Origin: Paraburkholderia sabiae
GTDB taxonomy: Bacteria; Pseudomonadota; Gammaproteobacteria; Burkholderiales; Burkholderiaceae
Reading direction: 5' to 3'
Assembly (NCBI RefSeq): GCF_030412785.1
Contig: NZ_CP125296.1
Span: 1,860,001 to 1,924,000, forward strand
DNA: 64,000 bases
The notes under the pieces are model-generated. The model had not been told where the DNA came from. It saw only the letters and a list, made by a program, of their open reading frames with translations, and did not search any database. The translations under genes and the position numbers were made by a program. The stretch's first letter is position 1, and each line of letters opens with the position of its first letter. Shown piece after piece: positions 17,850 to 25,552 of the stretch.

Positions 17850-20800
17850 ATGAACATCTCGAAGTTCTTTATTGACCGGCCGATCTTCGCGGCCGTGCTG
17901 TCGGTGGTCATTCTGCTCGCAGGTCTGATTGCGCTCACGAAGCTGCCGACGGCGGAATATCCCGAAGTCGTGCCGCCGTCCGTCGTGGTCCGCGCGCAGT
18001 ATCCGGGCGCGAATCCGAAGGTGATCGCTGAGACGGTCGCTTCGCCCATCGAAGAGCAGATCAACGGCGTCGAAAACATGCTGTACATGCAGTCGCAAGC
18101 CAACAGCGACGGCAACATGACGACGACGGTGACGTTCAAGCTCGGCACCGATCCCGACAAGGCGCAGCAGCTCGTGCAGAACCGCGTTTCGCAGGCGCTG
18201 CCGCGTCTTCCCGAAGACGTGCAGCGGCTCGGCGTGAACACGGTGAAGTCGTCGCCCACGCTCACGATGGGCGTGAACCTCGTGTCGCCGAACGGCCGCT
18301 ACGACCTCACGTATCTGCGCAACTACGCGCTCATCAACATCAAGGATCGCTTCGCGCAGGTGCCGGGCGTCGGCGAAGTGGTGCTGTGGGGTTCGGGCGA
18401 CTATTCGATGCGCGTGTGGCTCGATCCGACCAAAGTGGCGCGGCAGAATCTCACCGCCACTGATGTCGTGAAAGCGATCCGCGAGCAGAACGTGCAGGTC
18501 GCGGCAGGCATCGTCGGCGGCGCGCCGATGACGACCAGCGTGCCGCTGCAACTGAGCGTGAACGCACAGGGACGTCTGAAGACCGAGGACGAGTTCCGCC
18601 GCATCATCGTGAAGACTTCGCCCGATGGCGCCATTACGCATCTCAGCGATGTCGCGCGCGTCGAAATGGGCGCGTCGGAATATGCGCTGCGCGCGAGCAT
18701 GGACGGCAAGAAAGCCGTGCAGATCATCATCTTCCAGCAGCCCAACGCGAACTCGCTGCAAATCTCCGACGACATCCGCAAGCTCACGGCCGAACTGCAG
18801 AAAGACATGCCCGAAGGCGTGAAGGCGGAGATCGTCTACGACCCGACGCAGTTCGTGCGCGAGAGCATCGACGCCGTCGTGCATACCCTGTTCGAAGCGA
18901 TCATTCTCGTGGTGCTGGTCGTGATCGTGTTCCTGCAGACGTGGCGCGCGTCGCTGATTCCGCTGCTGGCCGTGCCTGTTTCGATCGTCGGCACGTTCTC
19001 GCTGATGCTCGCGTTCGGCTTCACGATCAACGCGCTGTCGCTGTTCGGAATGGTGCTCGCGATCGGCATCGTCGTCGACGACGCGATCGTCGTCGTGGAG
19101 AACGTGGAGCGCAACATCGCCGCGGGACTGTCGCCGCTCGAAGCCTCGTATGAAGCGATGCGCGAAGTGAGCGGACCGATCATCGCAATCGCATTGACGC
19201 TCGTCGCCGTGTTCGTGCCGCTCGCGTTCATGTCGGGCCTGACGGGGCAGTTCTACAAGCAATTTGCGATGACCATCGCGATTTCGACGGTGATTTCCGC
19301 GTTCAATTCGCTCACGCTGTCTCCTGCTTTGTCCGCGCTGCTGCTGAAGGATCATCACGCGCCGAAGGACTGGCTCACGCGTGCAATGGACCGCGTGCTC
19401 GGCCCGTTCTTCAACGTCTTCAACAAGGTCTTCAATCGCGGCTCGGAAGGCTATGGCAAGGGCGTGGGCGGCATCATCAACCGCAAGGCCGCGATGATGG
19501 TGGTCTATGCGGTGCTGCTCGGCGGCACGGTGCTGTTCGGCAAGATCGTGCCGGGCGGCTTCGTGCCCGCGCAGGACAAGGATTATTTCGTCAGCATTCT
19601 TCAGCTGCCTGCGGGCGCGTCGCTCGATCGCACCGAGAAGGTCGTCAACGAAATGGGCGCAATGGCGCGCAAACAGCCCGGCGTCATTCATACGCCCGAG
19701 TTTCCAGGGCTGTCCGTCACAGGTCTGATGAACTCGTCGAGCAGCGGTCTCGTGTTCTCCGTCGCGAAGCCGTCGAAAGAACGTGGCAAGGGTGAAACGG
19801 GCGCCGATATCGTCACGGGTCTCAACCAGCAGTTCAGCGCGATCAAGGATGCCGCCATCGCGACGTTCCCGCCGCCGCCCGTGCAAGGGCTCGGCACGAT
19901 CGGCGGCTTCAAGTTGCAGATCGAGGATCGCGGCGCGCTCGGCTACGAAGCGCTCAACAAGGCAACGCAGGCTTTTCTTGCGGCTGCTGCAAAAGCGCCC
20001 GAACTCGGGCCGTCGTTTTCGAGCTACCAGATCAACGTGCCGCAGCTGAACGTCGAACTGGATCGCGAGAAAGCGAAGCAACTGGGCGTCTCCGTCACGG
20101 ATGCATTCGACACGATGCAGATCTATCTCGGCTCGCTCTACGTGAACGACTTCAACAAGTTCGGCCGCGTGTATCAGGTTCGCGCGCAAGCCGACGCGCC
20201 GTTCCGCGCGAATGCCGACAGCATCCTGCAACTGAAGACGCGCAACGACCGCGGCGAGATGGTGCCGTTGTCGTCGCTGGTGAAGGTCACGCCGACCTAT
20301 GGCCCGGAGATGGTCGTGCGCTACAACGGCTTTCTCGCCGCCGACATCAACGGCGGCCCCGCGCCCGGTTATTCGTCGGGGCAGGCGATGGCGGCCGTCG
20401 AGCGCATCGCGAAGGAAACGCTTCCGCGCGGCATCAGGTTCGAATGGACCGACCTCACGTATCAGCAGATCCTGACGGGCAATACCGCGTTCTGGGTCTT
20501 CCCGATCAGCGTGCTGCTCGTGTTCCTCGTGCTCGCCGCGATGTACGAGAGCGTCACGCTGCCGCTCGCCATCCTGCTGATCGTGCCGATGAGCATTCTG
20601 TCCGCGCTCGCCGGCGTGTGGCTCACGCGTGGCGACAACAACATCTTCACGCAGATCGGACTGATGGTGCTGGTGGGCCTGTCGGCGAAGAACGCGATTC
20701 TGATCGTCGAATTCGCTCGCGAGCTGGAAATGCAGGGACGTTCGATCGTGCAGGCGGCCATCGAAGCATCACGTCTGCGGCTGCGCCCGATCCTGATGAC

Positions 20801-21086
20801 GTCGATCGCTTTCATCATGGGCGTCGTACCGCTCGTGATCTCGACGGGCGCGGGTTCGGAAATGCGCCGCGCGATGGGTATCGCCGTGTTCTTCGGCATG
20901 CTCGGCGTGACGTTTTTCGGGCTGATGCTCACGCCTGTGTTCTACGTGATTCTGCGCAAGCTCTCCGGCGCGAAACCGCTGCGCGACAAGCATGGCCGTC
21001 ATCCGCATATTCATGGCCCGGACGGATCACCCGTCACGCGCGAACCAGCCGAACAGAAAGTGCAAGAACCCGCATTGCAGGACTAA
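17850..21086 (+). CDS. RND multidrug efflux transporter (MexF/BpeF-like)
   Basis: A protein of 1,078 residues, slightly longer than MexF owing to a hydrophilic His-rich tail (KHGRHPHIHG). It begins FFIDRPIFAAVLS, has the first porter domain with QYPGANPKVIAETVASPIEE, and the proton-relay helix 4 carrying the Asp-Asp pair in IGIVVDDAIVVVENVER (residues ~405-420). Twelve transmembrane helices and two large periplasmic loops are evident. It exports drugs or organic compounds by proton antiport. It lies 18 bases after the adaptor gene and 10 bases before the channel gene. Confidence 0.95.
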   Translation: MNISKFFIDRPIFAAVLSVVILLAGLIALTKLPTAEYPEVVPPSVVVRAQYPGANPKVIAETVASPIEEQINGVENMLYMQSQANSDGNMTTTVTFKLGTDPDKAQQLVQNRVSQALPRLPEDVQRLGVNTVKSSPTLTMGVNLVSPNGRYDLTYLRNYALINIKDRFAQVPGVGEVVLWGSGDYSMRVWLDPTKVARQNLTATDVVKAIREQNVQVAAGIVGGAPMTTSVPLQLSVNAQGRLKTEDEFRRIIVKTSPDGAITHLSDVARVEMGASEYALRASMDGKKAVQIIIFQQPNANSLQISDDIRKLTAELQKDMPEGVKAEIVYDPTQFVRESIDAVVHTLFEAIILVVLVVIVFLQTWRASLIPLLAVPVSIVGTFSLMLAFGFTINALSLFGMVLAIGIVVDDAIVVVENVERNIAAGLSPLEASYEAMREVSGPIIAIALTLVAVFVPLAFMSGLTGQFYKQFAMTIAISTVISAFNSLTLSPALSALLLKDHHAPKDWLTRAMDRVLGPFFNVFNKVFNRGSEGYGKGVGGIINRKAAMMVVYAVLLGGTVLFGKIVPGGFVPAQDKDYFVSILQLPAGASLDRTEKVVNEMGAMARKQPGVIHTPEFPGLSVTGLMNSSSSGLVFSVAKPSKERGKGETGADIVTGLNQQFSAIKDAAIATFPPPPVQGLGTIGGFKLQIEDRGALGYEALNKATQAFLAAAAKAPELGPSFSSYQINVPQLNVELDREKAKQLGVSVTDAFDTMQIYLGSLYVNDFNKFGRVYQVRAQADAPFRANADSILQLKTRNDRGEMVPLSSLVKVTPTYGPEMVVRYNGFLAADINGGPAPGYSSGQAMAAVERIAKETLPRGIRFEWTDLTYQQILTGNTAFWVFPISVLLVFLVLAAMYESVTLPLAILLIVPMSILSALAGVWLTRGDNNIFTQIGLMVLVGLSAKNAILIVEFARELEMQGRSIVQAAIEASRLRLRPILMTSIAFIMGVVPLVISTGAGSEMRRAMGIAVFFGMLGVTFFGLMLTPVFYVILRKLSGAKPLRDKHGRHPHIHGPDGSPVTREPAEQKVQEPALQD

Positions 21087-21096
21087 GGAGATCGTC

Positions 21097-22602
21097 ATGA
21101 AAGCACGTATCTGGAAGCGCGGTTTCAGCGGATCGCTTCTGCTCGGCGCACTGCTCGTCCTCGCGGGTTGCTCGCTCGCGCCGACTTACGAAGTACCCGC
21201 GACGCCCTCCGTCGCGAGTTTCAAGGAAGCGCCCGCGACCGCCGATGCCGAGGGCACATGGAAGACCGCGCAGCCGTCCGAGGATGTGACGCGCGGCGAG
21301 TGGTGGAAGGTTTTCGACGATCCGAAGCTGAACGAACTCGAACAGCAGGCGCTCGATGCGAACCAGAACCTGAAAGCCGCCACCGCGCGCGTGAAAGAGG
21401 CGCGCGCGCTCAATCAGGCCGCGCGCGCCGGTCTCTTTCCAACGCTCGACGCGGGCTTTGGTCCGACGAAGCAGCGTGTGTCCGCTGCGTCGCTGTTCGA
21501 ACCCGACGGCACCGATGTACCGCAGCAGACGTTATGGCGCGCGCAGGCCACTGCGTCGTATGAAGTGGATCTGTTCGGACGCGTGGCGTCCACGGTCGAT
21601 GCAGCGAAAGCCGACACGCAGCGCAGCGAGGCGCTCTATCGCTCCGTGCTGCTCGCGCTGCAGGCCGATGTCGCGCAGAACTATTTCGCGCTGCGCGAAC
21701 TGGATGCCGAAGCGGACGTCTTCATGCAGGCCGTCGCGCTGCGCGAGCAATCGCTTGCGCTCGTGCAACGCCGATTCGACGAAGGCGAGATCACCGAACT
21801 CGATGTGCAGCGCGCGAAAAGCGAACTCGCGTCGGCGCGCTCGGACGCGATGACCGTGCAGCGGCTGCGAGCTGCGTCGGAACATGGACTCGCCGTCCTG
21901 CTCGGTGAAACGCCTGCCGCCTTCGCGATCACGCCCAATCCGATTCAGGCGGTGAATCTGCGGATACCGCCCGGCTTGCCGTCGTCGCTACTCGAACGCC
22001 GGCCCGACATCGCCGCCGCCGAACGCGCGATGGCCGCGGCGAACGCGCGCGTCGGCGTCGCGAAGGCGGCGTTCTTTCCTTCGTTGACGCTCACGGGCAC
22101 GGGCGGTTTCGAGTCCGCGACGCTCGGCGATCTCTTCAAGTGGAGCAGTCGCGCGTTTCTGCTCGGGCCGCTCGCGGGCACGGCGCTCACTGTGCCGCTC
22201 TTCGACGGCGGACGACGCCGCGGCAATCTCGCCAACGCGCGCGCCGTCTATGACGAGGACGTCGCCCAGTATCGCCAGCAGGTGCTGGTCGCGTTCCGCG
22301 AAGTGGAAGACGGACTCGCCGATCTGCGCATTCTCGAAACGCAAACGCAGACGCAGGACGAAGCGCTGAAGGCCTCGCAGCGCGCCGCCGATCTGTCGCG
22401 CAAGCAATACACCGAGGGTGCGGTGAACTACCTCGACGTGCTCGATGCGCAGCGCACCGTGCTGCAGGCAAGGCGCACCGCCGTGCAGCTTCAGGGCGTG
22501 CAGGCGGCGTCGACGGTCAGCCTGATTCGCGCGCTCGGCGGCGGCTGGGGCGATATGAAAGCTGCGGAACAGGTGGTGAGCGCAGCGGCCGGACAGAAGT
22601 AA
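21097..22602 (+). CDS. RND efflux outer-membrane channel lipoprotein (OprN/NodT family)
   Basis: A protein of 501 residues. The lipoprotein signal is LLGALLVLAGCSLAPTYEVP (Cys near 25), followed by WWKVFDDPKLNELEQQALDANQNLKAA and two OEP repeats typical of TolC/OprM proteins (LLERRPDIAAAERAMAAANA in the second). It forms the trimeric outer-membrane duct of the tripartite pump. The ATG at 21097 follows TAAGGAG; the longer open frame from 20992 lies inside the pump gene. Its TAA stop directly abuts the stop of the convergent LysR gene. Confidence 0.93.
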   Translation: MKARIWKRGFSGSLLLGALLVLAGCSLAPTYEVPATPSVASFKEAPATADAEGTWKTAQPSEDVTRGEWWKVFDDPKLNELEQQALDANQNLKAATARVKEARALNQAARAGLFPTLDAGFGPTKQRVSAASLFEPDGTDVPQQTLWRAQATASYEVDLFGRVASTVDAAKADTQRSEALYRSVLLALQADVAQNYFALRELDAEADVFMQAVALREQSLALVQRRFDEGEITELDVQRAKSELASARSDAMTVQRLRAASEHGLAVLLGETPAAFAITPNPIQAVNLRIPPGLPSSLLERRPDIAAAERAMAAANARVGVAKAAFFPSLTLTGTGGFESATLGDLFKWSSRAFLLGPLAGTALTVPLFDGGRRRGNLANARAVYDEDVAQYRQQVLVAFREVEDGLADLRILETQTQTQDEALKASQRAADLSRKQYTEGAVNYLDVLDAQRTVLQARRTAVQLQGVQAASTVSLIRALGGGWGDMKAAEQVVSAAAGQK

Positions 22603-23514
22603 TTACGCTTCCGTGCGCTGCAAGGTCTCGGCCAGATGATTGACGACCGCTCGCGTTTTCGCGGCCATTTTCTGGCCGAGCGAGATGATCGCGTGCACGG
22701 GCGGCCCGTCGACGTCGGCGTCGGGCAGCACGTGCACGAGCCGTCCCGCGCGCACATGCGGCAGCGCCACGCGATCGAAAATCTGCGCGATGCCGAAGCC
22801 CGCCACGGCCGCTTCGACCAGCGCCTGGCCGTCCGCGAGCACCATCACCGGCTGCGGCGCAAACTCTTTGGTCGATGTTCCGTCGCGCAAGGTCCATGGA
22901 CGCAGGCGCCCCATCGGACCGCGAAAAATCACGGCGTCGTGTTCGCCTAGCTGGTCGATATCGGCGGGCGTGCCTTTTCGTTCGAGATAATCCGGCGACG
23001 CATACAGTCCGTTGCGCAGATCGCAGAGCTTGCGCACGGTCAGCTCGCTGTCCTCGGGCAACGCGCCGATGCGCACGACCACATCCCAGCCCTCGCCGAT
23101 CGGGTCCGACATACGGTCGGTCAACGCGAGTTCGAGCGTCACCTTGGGATGCTTCGCGCGCAGTTCCAGAAAGCTCGGCAGCAGCAATCTGCCGAAGCCA
23201 GCGGGCACATCGATCTTCACTCTGCCGACCGGTTCCGAGCGCCGCGCGGCCAATTGCTGCTCGGCTTCGCGCAGTCCATCGAGCGCATCGCGCGCGGCCT
23301 GCAAATAAGTCTCGCCGTCTTCCGTGAGCCGCACCGCGCGCGTCGTGCGCTGAAAAAGGCGCGTGCCAAGCCGCGCTTCCAGCCGCTGCACCGCCTTGCC
23401 GACGTTCGACTTGCTGTTGCCCATCTCCTCCGCGGCGCGCGTGAAGCTGCCCGTTTGCGCGACGGCCACGAAGACGGCAATCTCGTTGATCGGTGCATCC
23501 ACGCGGTCGCTCAT
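22603..23514 (-). CDS. LysR family transcriptional regulator
   Basis: A protein of 303 residues. The HTH is SFTRAAEEMGNSKSNVGKAV (residues ~23-42), followed by RLFQRTTRAVRLTEDGETYL. The effector domain has GRVKIDVPAGFGRLLLPSFL and VRIGALPEDSELTVRKL, typical of the CrgA-like group. It is convergent with the efflux operon with no intergenic base. It is divergent from the glutathione S-transferase gene (335-base spacer), which is a possible target. Confidence 0.9.
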   Translation of the reverse strand: MSDRVDAPINEIAVFVAVAQTGSFTRAAEEMGNSKSNVGKAVQRLEARLGTRLFQRTTRAVRLTEDGETYLQAARDALDGLREAEQQLAARRSEPVGRVKIDVPAGFGRLLLPSFLELRAKHPKVTLELALTDRMSDPIGEGWDVVVRIGALPEDSELTVRKLCDLRNGLYASPDYLERKGTPADIDQLGEHDAVIFRGPMGRLRPWTLRDGTSTKEFAPQPVMVLADGQALVEAAVAGFGIAQIFDRVALPHVRAGRLVHVLPDADVDGPPVHAIISLGQKMAAKTRAVVNHLAETLQRTEA

Positions 23515-23849
23515 GGTTCGCCTCGTTTTGTTGGCAGGATTTCGTAAGAGGATGGTGAGACAGCAAACTGTAGCAGTTAGGCGGATATCGCTGCGGCAAG
23601 GTCCACGCCGTCAGCGACAAGAACGCGCGCCCGATTCTAGAGTCCGCAAGATGGCGGATAAAGCCTTCTGTCTTCGTCAGAGTGTCGCTGCAAACGCGAC
23701 AATCGCCCCTGCGCCGCGTACGAAAGATTGTCTCCACGCGAGCGACGGTGCGCCGCCCGCGCCGCCGTTTATCGCCGTGCCGAATCTCGCGATACTTCAT
23801 TGCAACGGGACAGCGCTCCCGGCAACCCATCACCGATACAAGGCACGCC
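23515..23849. other. intergenic region between divergent LysR and GST genes
   Basis: These 335 bases separate two divergently read genes and must hold both promoters. I see no ORF, hairpin or repeat that stands out. Confidence 0.5.
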
Positions 23850-24488
23850 ATGAAACTCTATATCGCTCAAGCCACCTGCTCGCTCGCCGTGCAAGCCGTG
23901 TTCAACGAACTCGGACTCACGCCAGAACTCGTGCATTTCGATGTGTTCGGCAAGACCACGTCCGATCAGTCCGACTTCGCCGCAGTGAACGATCTGCTGT
24001 ACGTTCCCGCGCTGCAACTGGACGGCGAAACGGAGCCGCTCACCGAGACGATCACGATCGCGTCGTATCTCGCCGATCAACATCCCGAGTCCGGACTGAT
24101 TCCGAAGCACGGCACCATCGAGCGCGCGCGCATGGATCAGCTGCTGACCTTCGTCGCGACGGAGATCGCGCAAAAACATATCCCGCTGATGCGCAAGCTG
24201 ATGACGCCGGAGGGCATCGCGTTTCACAGCAACAAGCTGCTCAACGCGTACGGCAAGCTCGACGCGCGTCTCGCCGATGGCCGCGCGTATCTCACGGGCG
24301 AACAGTTCACCGTCGCCGATGCCTACGTGTGGGCGACGATGTGGCACGAACGCTCGGGCGTGAATCTCGATCACCTGACGCATCTGAAGGCGTATATCGA
24401 GCGTATCGAGACGCGCGCTTCCGTGCGCAAGGCGTTGCAGGACGAAGCCGAGATCGTCGCCGCGCACAAGGAAGCGATCGCCGCCTGA
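23850..24488 (+). CDS. glutathione S-transferase family protein
   Basis: A protein of 212 residues with an N-terminal thioredoxin-like domain and C-terminal helical domain. MKLYIAQATCSLAVQAVFNE matches the beta-class start, in which Ser/Cys near residue 10-11 contacts glutathione (here TCS). The conserved cis-Pro loop is NDLLYVPALQLDG, followed by the SNAIL-like LTETITIASYLAD. The C-terminal domain has the N-capping box GEQFTVADAYVW. It is a cytoplasmic detoxification enzyme with unknown substrate. ATG 23850 is set by the conserved N-terminus; the frame is open upstream to 23682. Confidence 0.9.
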   Translation: MKLYIAQATCSLAVQAVFNELGLTPELVHFDVFGKTTSDQSDFAAVNDLLYVPALQLDGETEPLTETITIASYLADQHPESGLIPKHGTIERARMDQLLTFVATEIAQKHIPLMRKLMTPEGIAFHSNKLLNAYGKLDARLADGRAYLTGEQFTVADAYVWATMWHERSGVNLDHLTHLKAYIERIETRASVRKALQDEAEIVAAHKEAIAA

Positions 24489-24544
24489 GGTCGTGCAGTC
24501 GTGGCATCATTGCCGTGTCAGCGTGCACTGGCCGGAGGTCGAAC

Positions 24545-25552
24545 ATGTCCGTCTTTCTCGAAGTCGAGCACATCACCACCTACCGGTACGTCAAGCCTGT
24601 GGAGTTTTCTCCGCACCGCGTGATGTTCCGGCCGCGCGCCGCGCACGACATTCGCGTGCTGTCGGCCACGCTGACAGCGTCGCCGCACAGCACGCAATAC
24701 TGGATGCAGGACGTGTTTTCCAATTCGGTGGCGGTCGTCGAGCCCCGCGTGCCCGCCGACACGCTCGATCTGCGCGCACGCTTCGTGATCGAGCATTTCG
24801 GCGTGAAGAATCTGGAGTTGCCGGTGGCGGCCGAAGCCGAGAGCTACCCGTTCCAGTACAGCGACGAAGATCGGCTCGACCTGGCACCGTTCCTGCCGCC
24901 GCAATATCCGGACGATCAACCGCTGCTGCGCGACTGGGTGGCGCAGTTTCTTCCGCAACGCGGCACTACCCACACGCGCGACATCCTGGGCAATATCAAC
25001 GACGCGATCCGCAGCGATTTCGAGTACCAGTCGCGCGATGCGATGGGCACCCAGCGTCCATCCGAAACACTGGAACGGCGCAGCGGCACCTGCCGCGATT
25101 TCGCGCTGCTGATGATGGAAGTGGTACGCGAACTGGGACTGGCCGCGCGGTTCGTTTCAGGGTATTTGTACGACCAGACGCTCGACACTGCCCTGCCGCC
25201 CGCGATACGCAACACGGGGCTACAACAGGGCGCGCGACAGATCGAAAGCCGCGACGAGCCGCTCGTCGTCGGTGCGGGCGCGACTCACGCATGGTTGCAC
25301 GTCTTCCTGCCGGGCGCCGGCTGGGTGCCCTACGATCCGACCAATTCGCTCGTCGGCGGCACCGATCTGATTCGCGTGGCCTACACGCGCAAGCCCGAAC
25401 ACGCGGCGCCCGTGTCCGGTTCGTGGTTCGGTGCGGCGCAGGACTTCATCGGCATGGACGTTAGCGTGAGCGTGCGGCGTATCGAGCCGCCTGCCGAGCC
25501 GGCATTTGCCAGCGAACGACTTTCGCAGAGCCCGCTGGCGGCCGGCTCTTAA
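24545..25552 (+). CDS. transglutaminase-like cysteine protease family protein
   Basis: A protein of 335 residues. An N-terminal beta domain opens with EVEHITTYRYVKPVEFSPHR (the bacterial transglutaminase N-region). The catalytic core follows with Cys in ERRSGTCRDFALLMMEV (~182), His in GATHAWLHVFLPGAGW (~252), and Asp in VPYDPTNS (~268). It is predicted to be cytoplasmic and to act as a peptidase or amide-hydrolase. Its substrate is unknown. GGAGG sits 7 bases before ATG 24545. Its TAA stop overlaps the stop of the convergent ATPase gene within a shared TTAA. Confidence 0.9.
   Translation: MSVFLEVEHITTYRYVKPVEFSPHRVMFRPRAAHDIRVLSATLTASPHSTQYWMQDVFSNSVAVVEPRVPADTLDLRARFVIEHFGVKNLELPVAAEAESYPFQYSDEDRLDLAPFLPPQYPDDQPLLRDWVAQFLPQRGTTHTRDILGNINDAIRSDFEYQSRDAMGTQRPSETLERRSGTCRDFALLMMEVVRELGLAARFVSGYLYDQTLDTALPPAIRNTGLQQGARQIESRDEPLVVGAGATHAWLHVFLPGAGWVPYDPTNSLVGGTDLIRVAYTRKPEHAAPVSGSWFGAAQDFIGMDVSVSVRRIEPPAEPAFASERLSQSPLAAGS

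Noticed and set aside
17832..20231. Minus-strand frame of 799 codons opposite the RND pump
   Set aside because: The pump on the + strand is unmistakable; the antisense frame is a GC-rich shadow.
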